Assembly: GCA_030267565.1 (NCBI GenBank)
Contig: BRXU01000029.1
Coordinates: 479,001 to 543,000 of the forward strand
DNA from: Pleodorina starrii
Lineage: Eukaryota; Chlorophyta; Chlorophyceae; Chlamydomonadales; Volvocaceae
Reading direction: 5' to 3'
DNA: 64,000 nucleotides
Below the pieces are notes generated by a model. That model was not told the origin of the DNA. It did no database searches and saw nothing but the letters and a program-made list of their open reading frames with translations. The position numbers were made by a program, and so were the translations under genes. How positions within the stretch are numbered: the first letter of the stretch is position 1; each line of letters starts with the position of its first letter. Positions 1 to 13,178 of the stretch are shown piece by piece.

Positions 1-4042
<4,042 letters not shown>

Positions 4043-4342
4043 TGAGACAGCTGGCTGCTGCTGCTGCTGCTGAGGAGGAGGAGGAGGAGGAGGGGAAGGA
4101 GGAGGCGGGAAAGGAGGATAAGGCGGGGGAGGAGGAGGAGGAGGGGAAGGAGGAGACGGCGGGGAAGAAGGAGGAGGCGGAGGAGGAGGAGGGCACGAAG
4201 GTGGTGCAGGCGGAAGGGGGGCATGGAGGCGGAAGGGAGCGTGGAGGAGGCATCGCGCGCGCGCAGGGAATGGGGTGGTGTTGCGTGTGTGGTGCCGCCT
4301 GACATGGACTGCTGCGGAGTTTCGCTGTGTTGTGTTGTGTTG

Positions 4343-4347
4343 TGTAA
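4343..4347 (+). terminator. TGTAA polyadenylation signal of the SelO gene
   Basis: TGTAA lies about 300 bases after the SelO stop codon. TGTAA is the usual green-algal poly(A) signal. The 3' UTR before it contains CTG and GAG trinucleotide runs (about 4055-4200). The exact cleavage site is not visible. Confidence 0.5.
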
Positions 4348-5906
4348 GCTGTGCATATGCGTATGTGCATGTGTGTATATGCATGTGAGTGTGTGTGGAC
4401 CGTAGGACGGTGACAGGTTGTCTGGGACGAGGCGCAGGCCCCCCGGTGCAACGTGCAAGCCCGAGCTCGGTCGTGACAGAGGCGTTTCCAAGTCTCGATG
4501 GGCCGCACGTCCCCTGGCACAAACACCTCTGGGCACAGACCACAACCGGGGACTCTGCCACGTCTGCCACCGTTTTTGCAGACAGCTTGGACCGTCAGCA
4601 TGGTTACGTCACGTCACGGCACGGATGGTTACGTAAGCTTGTTGTGACATTGTGACTGTGGCAGTGGGCTCCAAACCTTCGGAAGGGTGCAGTCAGCGGT
4701 TGGGCCAGCTGGCGGCCTCTCGCCCACGTATGAATGCGTGTTGGGCCTGCCCGCATGGATCCCATATCTGCCATGCCGGCGTGGGCGTCATTCCGAAATG
4801 CCCCGGCAAGCTGCCCCGTACGAAACTTATCTGCACCAGTACGGCATCTTGTCCAGTAACGACTGCGGCGGACTCTCGACGCCAGCGGCTGGAACATGCA
4901 GTCATGCACCCCCACTCCCCGCGCTCCTGGGCCCCGGGTCCGCTCGCTAACACCGTCTCCTGCCCTTTCGCTGCGAGAACTCCTTCCTAGCCCCCCTCGC
5001 AGCTGTCATGTCAGCGTATGGCTGGCCACACCCTGTGGGGAGGTGCGCCTCCGGGGCGCCAACGGCGCCCTTCGTCCGCCCGTCACCGCTCCCCACCGGT
5101 GGCTCCCGGTGGAGGCAGTGCGGGCGGCAGCGAGCGCGGTCCGCCTTGGTGCCGGGACGGGGTTGAGGAAAGGGTCAACACCGGGCGTGGCAATGCTGCC
5201 GCTGAAGCCTCGGTACGGCTTTCCCAAACACTTTCGCACTTTGTAATGCACCCTGATAGCTTGTGAGGGCAGGCGACAGCAAATTTCCGCTCTGGCAACA
5301 AAGCGGATGAATTCGTTGGTGTAGGCTGCCCGAGCCTGCTAGCGGGCGTGCGTGGGTCCGTCCGAGGGGAGGCTGAGCTTGTCACCTGCGGGCGAGCCCT
5401 AGCGAGCAGACGTCAGTCGGAACTGTGAGGCGACCGACGGAGGGCTCATCGCATGTGCATGACGATGCCCGAACATGATTGCGCGCAGCGGGAGCGGGCA
5501 GTGGGAGTACGCGCGGCTGCGTGGACGGACGGCCACCGCGGAACCACGACAAACCGCGTTGTTTGGTGCCGTTCTCGTTGCCGTACAACCGCCTACGGTA
5601 CATTTGTCGAGACCCAGTTGTCAGGGAAGATTGATAAATCCTCGTATAGATTGAACTGTACATTGCACACGTACCCGTTAGGCTTAAGCCGTGGGGTAGA
5701 GTTAATCTGTGGTTGGTTGGTATGTTGCATGCAGCCTTCCTTGCTTAAAGATATTTAGTATTGGAAGCCCACCTTTGCAATAACAGTGAATGGTGACCAC
5801 GAACTTTGTATAGCGGAAAACGGGTCTCCAACTGTTAAACCCCGCTTCATCAAAGCGCAACAGAGAATCCTTCTAGACTCCGCTCCTGTGACTCTTAAAG
5901 CCACTC
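4348..5906. other. Intergenic region between SelO and the CRAL-TRIO gene
   Basis: About 1.5 kb without a convincing coding exon. It holds one inverted copy of the dispersed short repeat (4937-4977) and, at its right end, the 5' flank of the next gene. I see no clear TATA box and no RNA gene. Confidence 0.5.
4937..4977 (-). repeat. Dispersed short repeat, copy 1
   Basis: Read on the minus strand it begins CTCGCAGCGAAAGGGCAGG and continues AGACGGTGTTAGCGAGCGGACC, matching the family seen at six other places in the window. This copy is intergenic. Confidence 0.6.
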
Positions 5907-8900
5907 ATGGCGACAGTGGATATCGACAGCTCAGCACAGGCGCAGTTAGTTACGCCCGCAGTCCTTTCCTCCCAGAGTTTTTTTGGGAGATGGATGCAAG
6001 CCCGTCGTGCAGCGGCCGCACTTCGGGTACGCAATGTTGATGGAGCTCGTGCCGGAGGCTTTGGCTGTGGGGCTTTGGGCTGCCATCCAACCGACTGGTT
6101 TCCCTCATGCGTCCGCAGGGCGAGCAGCTTTACGCAACGACGTTGTCTGACTCTCTGGCATTGGACTTCAGCGACCTCGACGGATTGGGCTTTGTGCAGA
6201 CGGGTGGTCGGGACAAGGCCGGGCGGCCTCTCGTGGTGGTTGTGGCGAGGAACTATCAGGCCAAGGTCCTCGACCCAGAGCGCGTTTACAGGTCGGTCAG
6301 CCTGTCGGGCCCGGTCAGCACACGCGGTCATGCGGGTGAAAATCTGAAATCTGAAACCTGAACTGGAAGCGTTTTAAGGCCGGCCGGCCCCTGGCTGTCT
6401 CCTGCAAAGGCGCGGGGTGTCCCTCCTCGCTCCCCTCTTTAAAATAAAGAAGTATATCACTCCCTGACCCCCCTCTTTGATGCACCGCCGCACTTTCAAT
6501 CGGGGCCCTCACCCCTCAGGTACCTCATCACGCGGCTCGACCGCATCGTGGACGAGCCGTACAACATCTTGTGGTTCCACACCGGCAGCAGCTACTGGCA
6601 CAACTCGCCTGGGCTTTCCTGGATGTGGCGCTCTTATGAGAGGTAGGGGCGCTGGGGCCCGATGCCGGGGGGGGACCAGGCACGAAGACACTCGAACGAA
6701 GCAACCGAGGCGACGTTGACGACGTTAGAGCGAGTGGATGCCAATGGGGGCCAGACCATGTGGCAATGCCCCTTGCGTGGTTATGAGATTATGACCCCCC
6801 TGCAGTCATGCATGCATACATGGGGGTCTACGGCGGTGCGGCGTCCAACGGCGTCCAACGGCGGTCCGGAAATCGCCATGCGGGTTTGATGCCGCAACTC
6901 GGCTGTATGTGGTGCCAGTGCCACCCGACTGGCTTTTGCGCAGCCTGAGCCCATCGTCCGCATCCGACGAAGCTGTGTGGCGGCTTCCTGTGCCAAGCAT
7001 CGGTGGAAGTCCATGCACCCTGCGCCCTGCTCTCTCTGGCGCCGTTCGTTCGGCTACCCCTGATGAGCTGATGAGGCGGCCCCCCAATCTACAGCCCCAC
7101 AAGCCGCGCCACCGCCCCCTGGCGGTGTTATACAAAGGAGCATATCACTCCCTGGCCCCCTGGCTGCACCCCGGCCTCGTTGCCGCGCCGCCATCCCCTT
7201 CCGCATCTCCCACACCCTTCCCCCTCACCCCCTGCCTCCACGCGTGCCGATGACCCTTCAACAACCCTACGCCAAATCATTCTGCTGCAGCTTTCCCCGC
7301 CACATTGTCCCGCCACGTTCCCGCCAATTTCTTTATCCCCTCCCCCCTGCTGCCGCCCTACCCGCCCGCCGCTTTATTTATCCCCTCCCCCCTGCTGCCG
7401 CCCTACCCGCCCGCCGCTTTATATATCCCCTCCCCCCTGCTGCCGCCCTACCCGCCCTCCGCTGTATTTACCCCCCCCTGCTGCCGCCCTACCCGCCCGC
7501 CGCTTTATTTATCCCCCCCCTGCTGCCGCCCTACCCGCCCGCCGCTTTATTTATCCACTCCCCCCTGCTGCCGCCCTACCCGCCCGCCGCTTTATTTATC
7601 CCCTCCTCCCTGCTGCCGCCCTACCCGCCCGCCGCTTTATATATCCCCTCCCCCCTGCTGCCGCCCTACCCGCCCGCCGCTTTATTTATCCCCCCCTGCT
7701 GCCGCCCTACCCGCCCGCCGCTTTATTTATCCCCCCCTGCTGCCGCCCTACCCGCCCGCCGCTTTATGTATCCACTCCCCCCTGCTGCCGCCCTACCCGC
7801 CCGCCGCTTTATTTATCCCCTCCTCCCTGCTGCCGCCCTACCCGCCCGCCGCTTTATATATCCCCTCCCCCCTGCTGCCGCCCTACCCGCCCGCCGCTTT
7901 ATTTATCCCCTCCCCCCTGCTGCCGCCCTACCCGCCCGCCGCTTTATATATCCCCTCCCCCCTGCTGCCGCCCTACCCGCCCGCCGCTTTATTTATCCCC
8001 CCCCCTGCTGCCGCCCTACCCGCCCGCCGCTTTATTTATCCCCCCCCTGCTGCCGCCCTACCCGCCCGCCGCTTTATTTATCCACTCCCCCCTGCTGCCG
8101 CCCTACCCGCCCGCCGCTTTATTTATCCCCTCCTCCCTGCTGCCGCCCTACCCGCCCGCCGCTGTATATATCCCCGCCCCCCGGCTGCCGCCCAACCCGC
8201 CCGCCGCTGTATTTATCCACTCCCCCCTGCTGCCGCCCTACCCGCCCGCCGCTTTATTTATCCACTCCCCCCTGCTGCCGCCCTACCCGCCCGCCGCTTT
8301 ATTTATCCCCTCCTCCCTGCTGCCGCCCTACCCGCCCGCCGCTTTATATATCCCCTCCCCCCTGCTGCCGCCCTACCCGCCCGCCGCTTTATTTATCCCC
8401 CCCCTGCTGCCGCCCTACCCGCCCGCCGCTTTATTTATCCCCCCCCTGCTGCCGCCCTACCCGCCCGCCGCTTTATTTATCCACTCCCCCCTGCTGCCGC
8501 CCTACCCGCCCGCCGCTGTATTTATCCACTCCCCCCTGCTGCCGCCCTACCCGCCCGCCGCTTTATGTATCCACTCCCCCCTGCTGCCGCCCTACCCGCC
8601 CGCCGCTTTATCTATCCCCTCGCCCTGCTGCCGCCCTACCCGCCGCCAGGCTGCCCGGCAAGTATCGCGCCAACCTGCACCGGGTGTACGTGGTTCACTG
8701 CGACCTGCCCATGTGGGTGGGTCTGGCTACGCTGGGGCCGCTGCTGAGTGAGGCCCTGTGGCGCAAGGTGGAGTGGGTGTCGCGAGTGGAGTTCTTGTGG
8801 GAGCACCTGCCCAAGGTGAGAGAGAGAGAGAGGGACTGGGCTGGGTGGGGTGGGGTGGGGGTTATGAAGTGGTAGGAAACTGCGGCGACGGTGGGCACGG

Positions 8901-9314
8901 GGGGTATTCTAAAGGTGTGAGAGAGGGACTGGGCTGGCGGATAAGATGAAGGATGCCGTGAAGGATGCCGCAGCGAAGGAGCGGAGACGGCGTTAGCGAA
9001 CGGACCCTAACGTAGCAATACCTACCGGGCTGGTGGGGTAATACGGTATTCAGGGCTTCCAGCTGGCACGTTGTTTCCCTCCCTGTTTCCTACTGTGTGC
9101 CTGCACCAACCCCCCGTCTCCTCCAACCCTGACCAACACCTCTCTGCCTCTCTGACGATCCTCTTCTCCGGGGCCGGGCCCGCAGAAGTCGGTGGCGGTG
9201 CCGGACTTTGTTTCGGAGCACGATGCCATTCTGGAGGACCAGCCGCTGATGGACTACGGAGTGGTGGCGGCCAAGGAGGTAAACAGCGTGCCGGGCCTGC
9301 CGGGGCCCGTGTGA
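5907..9314 (+). CDS. CRAL-TRIO (Sec14-like, divergent/BCH type) domain protein
   Basis: Five exons: 5907-6026, 6119-6291, 6520-6642, 8650-8815, 9186-9314, giving 236 residues. The sequence from about residue 55 on matches the divergent CRAL-TRIO fold found in GDAP2, BNIP2 and ARHGAP1-type proteins: GRPLVVVVARNY, then YLITRLDRIVDEPYNILWFH, SWMWRSYERLPGKYRANL, LHRVYVVHCDLPMWVGL and WRKVEWVSRVEFLWEHLP. Such domains bind small lipids or partner proteins; no partner domain (RhoGAP, macro) is present. ATG 5907 was chosen because the 40-codon first exon splices in phase with the conserved part; an ATG at 6107 inside intron 1 is a weaker alternative. The last exon is read through a GTAAAC at 9279 to TGA 9312-9314; a further 3' exon cannot be excluded. 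Intron 3 (about 2 kb) is mostly a minisatellite. Confidence 0.85.
7329..8649 (+). repeat. ~45-bp minisatellite filling intron 3 of the CRAL-TRIO gene
   Basis: About 29 head-to-tail units, each with a constant core (CTGCTGCCGCCCTACCCGCC plus CGCCGC) and a variable tail of the TTTATTTATCCCCTCCCCC type. Tail variants (TTTATATAT, TTTATGTAT, TGTATTTAT; CCACTCC, CCTCC, shortened C runs) recur in a partly fixed order, indicating a higher-order repeat. The array is C-rich, has no stops in any forward frame, and its last unit carries the splice acceptor (CCGCCAG/G at 8649/8650). Confidence 0.9.
8969..9006 (+). repeat. Dispersed short repeat, copy 2 (CRAL-TRIO intron 4)
   Basis: CGCAGCGAAGGAGCGGAGAC followed by GGCGTTAGCGAACGGACC. 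It lies in the sense direction inside intron 4, about 150 bases after the 5' splice site. Confidence 0.65.
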
Positions 9315-9408
9315 CGGCCCCCCACCCTCCCCTCCCCACCGGGCTGTGTCTTGTGTGCGACGAACCCAGCGGACCAGATGGGGGCAGTTGGGGACGTGCA
9401 GGAGCTTG

Positions 9409-9413
9409 TGTAA
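9409..9413 (+). terminator. TGTAA polyadenylation signal of the CRAL-TRIO gene
   Basis: TGTAA about 95 bases after the proposed stop codon at 9312-9314. It supports the gene ending here rather than continuing to further exons. Confidence 0.45.
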
Positions 9414-9448
9414 GGATAGTGAAGGTGATATCGTAGCGGACGAGTATC

Positions 9449-9520
9449 GGGGAGTTGGACAGCGCGGGGGAGTTGGACAGCGCGGGGGAGTTGGACAGCG
9501 CGGGGGAGTTGGACAGCGCG
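9449..9520 (+). repeat. Four perfect 18-bp tandem units
   Basis: The unit GGGGAGTTGGACAGCGCG is repeated four times without change. It lies just beyond the presumed 3' end of the CRAL-TRIO gene. The length is a multiple of three, but no supported ORF uses it. Confidence 0.85.
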
Positions 9521-11560
9521 CCTGGAAGGACTGCAGGGAGGGGCCGTGTGGAGCCCCCGGCTGGAGCTGGTCGGCGTCTGCCTAGCTTCTACCGGCTAGG
9601 TGCAGACGCTTGGCTGTTGGGACAGGGGAGGGCGCCGGTGCGCGACGCGTCGTCAAGGCAGGGCAAGGCAAGCTCAGGCGGCGTTGCAATGCGTCAAGCG
9701 CGGCGGGGCCCATGCCAGCCCCCGCCGCCGGGCGCGGGGCGCCGCTAGCGCCCGCTACCGCTACCTTCCGCGCGTGTCAGCTTGTCGCGGTGGCGTGTGT
9801 GTTTGTCCACGTAACTGACTGAGGGAGACAAGGTCATATGTGATCGCAGGGATGCCGCATCAGCCGCGGCTTGGCGCTTGGCGAGCCAATAGGGGGTGCA
9901 TCCGTGATCCTGCCGTTTCCCGGGCTTTCAAGGGGCATTGCCCGGAGCCTTTGCATGAACCAAAGAAACGAAATGGCATAACGATGGCTGCCCGTGGGCG
10001 GTGCTGTGCGTCGAACCGCCAACCTACAATTTCCAAGTTCCGCCTAAGAGCGAGAGCGGGGGCGTCCGTAAATGCCGGGGGGTGAGGAGGCCATGGGGGG
10101 TTGGTTGTTGGTAAAGATGCGGTGCGGTGCGGTGCGGTGAGGGCTTTCGCGCTCCATTCTGAGACCAGCCGGTGCTGTGCGTTGGACCCTCTTGAGCGTT
10201 GTGCCTATGTGCTTGTTCACGCCCGCCCGCGGCGTGAGGGCAGTGAAAGGCGCCAGTGTTCGGTGCCGGTAGGGCGCCGTAGCGCGTCGCCTGGTTGCGA
10301 GCCGGCAGCGGGGGGCAGCAGGTGAGAGCATTCCTTCAGCGTGCTGGGCGCCATGGGTGCCTCAACCTCTCAACCCACACGCGTTTGGGGGGTTATCCAC
10401 GTATAGGCCGGAGCCCGTGAACGGGGGGATAAAAAGAAAATACCGCAGCGGAGACGCGGTTTGGACCCCAACACGCTCCAATGTTTCAGGTACGCAACAC
10501 ACAATATGGGACAAACCGCTTGGATGTGTCGTGCTGGTAAGAGTTGCCCCAGCCGGTGGGTAACGGCCGTTTGGCAAGACGAGCGTTACAGCCGGGGGCG
10601 GCTGGTACCGGTACAGCACATGTGATGAGATGCCATTCATGTCCTGGAAGGTTAGATGAGCGAGGTTACCGGTAGAGGGCGTGAGGCCAGCGAGGCGAGA
10701 GGGCCGTGCTGGCGGATGGTGAACTTCTCTGCGCAAGGGCGTGCTTGGTGCTTCCGGCGTTGTGGGGGCACATGTCGCTCGTGCTCGTGCGCTGAGGTGG
10801 CATGGTTGAAAGAGTCATGCGGGCCGGAACTTGGGGGATGAATGTTTAGTGTTAGTGCCGTAGTGCCGTAGCGGTGCGTGTGCATCCTTTCCGTGGATCA
10901 ACGTGAGTCTTGCAGAGGGGGTGAGTGCTGGCTGCAGTATCGCTTGCAGCAAGAGCATGGGGGACGTGAACTTTGAGGATTGGTGGTGAGATTTGCGGTT
11001 GAGGTCTGAGGGGTTTTCTGATGCCAGCCTAGACGGAGCAAGCGGGTGTTGGATGGGGGCGAAATGACATGCGGGGCGGTGAGGAATGGCAAAGGGAGCG
11101 GCAGTGGTGACGCGTGGTCCCTGGTCCGCCCTGCAGCCTTGGCAGCTGTGTTGTGGTATCTGATGGGCTTTGCCAAACCTCCCAGCTGATCTGGAGAGGT
11201 GCAGGTGGCTTGTATTGACTGGTACACGGGGGGTTCGGGCAAGATGTACGAATTTCTAGCATTTCTTTGGCTGTAGAGAGTGTTTGACAGATTGCGCTGG
11301 CCCCCTTTTTACGCAACTAAAGCGCCCGTCATTCCATTAGTCGATGACAGTTAACGCAATGAAGGGTACACAATCCGTGTTCGTTTCTATTTTCCGTGCC
11401 CGCGTGCGTGTCTATACACTGTGTTCGTACCCATGGAAATTCAGCCTGGCGTTGGGCGCATGTGCGCTTTCCTGTTGGTTCAGCAAGTGCTGGTGCCGCG
11501 CCTGTGACTGGGTGACCAGCTTGGCCCAACAGTCATGTTCCTACCGGCGCACATACAGAG
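9521..11560. other. Convergent intergenic region without recognisable genes
   Basis: About 2 kb between the 3' ends of the CRAL-TRIO (+) and EF-P (-) genes. Apart from one copy of the dispersed repeat (10424-10470) and short GGTGC runs near 10120, nothing was recognised. Open frames here are short and match nothing I know. Confidence 0.5.
10424..10470 (+). repeat. Dispersed short repeat, copy 3 (partial)
   Basis: GGGGGGATAAAAAGAAAATA followed by CCGCAGCGGAGACGCGG, then diverging. It keeps the left part of the family (ATAAAGAAAAT + CGCAGCGGAGA) but has lost the right part. Intergenic. Confidence 0.5.
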
Positions 11561-11572
11561 TTACATCTTACA
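11561..11572 (-). terminator. Two TGTAA polyadenylation signals of the EF-P gene
   Basis: TTACA occurs at 11561-11565 and 11568-11572 on the plus strand, that is TGTAA twice on the minus strand, about 550 bases after the EF-P stop. The span 11573-12122 is therefore read as EF-P 3' UTR. Confidence 0.45.
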
Positions 11573-12122
11573 ACACTGCCAACGTCGATTCCGCGAGCAG
11601 CAAAGTCCCAATCAGGTCCGTGCACAAACAACATATAAACCCCGTCTCGACGGCACAGCGCCAGGCAAAGGGGGTTAACACTAACCGCCGCCGTATCCTT
11701 CCGTATCTTTGTGTCACTGTACAATCCTCCGAACGACCAGAATGCAAACCGACCATTTGCTCCTAACAAGAGCACTCGTTAGCCGACAGATGAGGCGTCC
11801 GGCAAAACTGTGAGTGGGGCAAAGTTTCTTCGCCGCCCTCGACCTCGGCACAGAACCGCCCTGGCTTCAAAAGGAAGCACCAAGGCCGCTCAGGTAAGCA
11901 CGACCCGACCAAGGTTATTGCGTGGCTCATGGCCTCTCGTGAGAACGTCCCCGAGTCGAGAGCCAGCCAGTCGAGCGTAATCCTGACATTCTCCTCCTAC
12001 TGCGAACCCCCCTGCCCCTGTCTGAGCCGGCTGCAGCAAAGGTAAGCTGCACTTCCCGCGCCCATACCCCAATTCCCCCCGACCCACTAACAAGAGGAAC
12101 AGCCCCCACTGTGCTCAACTGC

Positions 12123-12782
12123 TTAAGAGCGGGACAGGTAGGAGCCCGTCCGCGTGTCAATCTTGATCGTCTCGCCAGCCTCGATGAACAGCGGCACCGA
12201 CACAACGGCGCCGGTCTCCAGGGTCGCTGGCTTGCTCCCGCCCGAGGCCGTGTTCCCCTTGACGTTCGGCGACGTCTCCACCACCTTGAGGTCCATGAAC
12301 TGCGGAACGTCAACGCTGATCACCTTGCCGTTGTAAAACAGCAGCTCCACGGTCGTGCCCTCCTTCAGGTACTGCGCCCACTCGTCTCGCTTCAGGCGCG
12401 TCTCCTCGTACGTCTCCGTGTCCATGAAGACAAACTCCTCGCCCTCCATGTAGGTGAACTGGCCGTCACGCTTCTGCACGTCCGCCGTGTTCACCATTTC
12501 GCCGGCGCGGAAGGTCTTCTCCACAACGCCGCCCGAGAGGAAGTTCTTGAGCTTTGAGCGCACGAAGGCCGCGCCCTTGCCAGGCTTCACGTGCAGGAAC
12601 TCAACGACCTTATAGGGCTGGCTGTCTATCTCCACCGTCAGTCCGTTCTTAAAATCGTTGGTGGAAACCGTGCCGGCCATAACAACCATGCGAATTGCCC
12701 GCGATGGAAGTGCCGGCCTTGGAGCGGCTCCGGCCTTGAAGGCCGCCGCGCGAGCGGGGGTTGCGTGGCGGAGGGACTGCAT
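12123..12782 (-). CDS. EFP: Translation elongation factor P, plastid-targeted
   Basis: EF-P binds ribosomes stalled on consecutive prolines and stimulates peptide bond formation. The single uninterrupted frame gives 219 residues: an Ala/Arg-rich, acid-poor leader of about 32 residues that looks like a chloroplast transit peptide, then a full bacterial-type EF-P. Landmarks are VSTNDFKNGLTVEIDSQPYK, the domain I loop VKPGKGAAFVR with Lys69 at the tip (the position modified in bacteria), ENLYxYMEGEEFVFMD-like FTYMEGEEFVFMDTETYE, and the C-terminal signature SGGSKPATLETGAVVSVPLF ending SYLSRS. It is intronless while every neighbour is intron-rich. The ATG at 12780-12782 is the first in frame. It is transcribed away from the PH-RCC1-BRX gene across a shared promoter. 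Confidence 0.95.
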   Translation of the reverse strand: MQSLRHATPARAAAFKAGAAPRPALPSRAIRMVVMAGTVSTNDFKNGLTVEIDSQPYKVVEFLHVKPGKGAAFVRSKLKNFLSGGVVEKTFRAGEMVNTADVQKRDGQFTYMEGEEFVFMDTETYEETRLKRDEWAQYLKEGTTVELLFYNGKVISVDVPQFMDLKVVETSPNVKGNTASGGSKPATLETGAVVSVPLFIEAGETIKIDTRTGSYLSRS

Positions 12783-13178
12783 TGTGGTCGGAAAGCGAAA
12801 TGTGTGGCGGCGTATAGGTCTCAGCTAAATATGTTGCAGCTGAGTTGCCCAAGCATACCTCTGATGATGATTGGGGGCAATCCGGGCACCTCATCAACTT
12901 TGGGGCCGAGCGCTTAACTCCGCCGTACGTGGACGAGATGTGAAGGCACAAACGCTTTGCAAGCCTAACACTGACATCCGAAGTTGCAGGTTGTAGGCAA
13001 GAACAGAATAGTGCTCGAGGTTGCGCAATTATGCACAGGACGACATGAGCAGAATTTTAATTTTTGTATAACGAAAGGAGGCAGTGTATCGGGCAAACTC
13101 TTGACAATCAAGGATGTACAATTTGACAATATTTATGACGTAGAATAATGTAAGACAGGCTCTGCGGCGGACAGGGAA
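12783..13178. promoter_or_regulatory. Divergent promoter between EF-P and the PH-RCC1-BRX gene
   Basis: About 400 bases separate the two start codons, so both promoters and 5' UTRs must lie here. The right half is unusually AT-rich for this locus (13040-13150), with AATATTTATGACG and TTTTTGTATAACG as possible TATA-like elements. No specific operator was recognised. Confidence 0.55.

Noticed and set aside
7180..8875. Three long overlapping open frames (about 480-543 codons) of Pro/Leu/Ala/Tyr repeats
   Set aside because: They are produced by the stop-free minisatellite, are open in all three forward frames, and lie inside an intron whose flanking exons splice in phase.
9449..9520. CRISPR-like or coding repeat
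   Set aside because: Units are directly adjacent without spacers, only four copies, in a eukaryotic intergenic region.
12111..12557. Plus-strand open frame opposite EF-P
   Set aside because: Shadow of the strongly conserved EF-P frame on the other strand.
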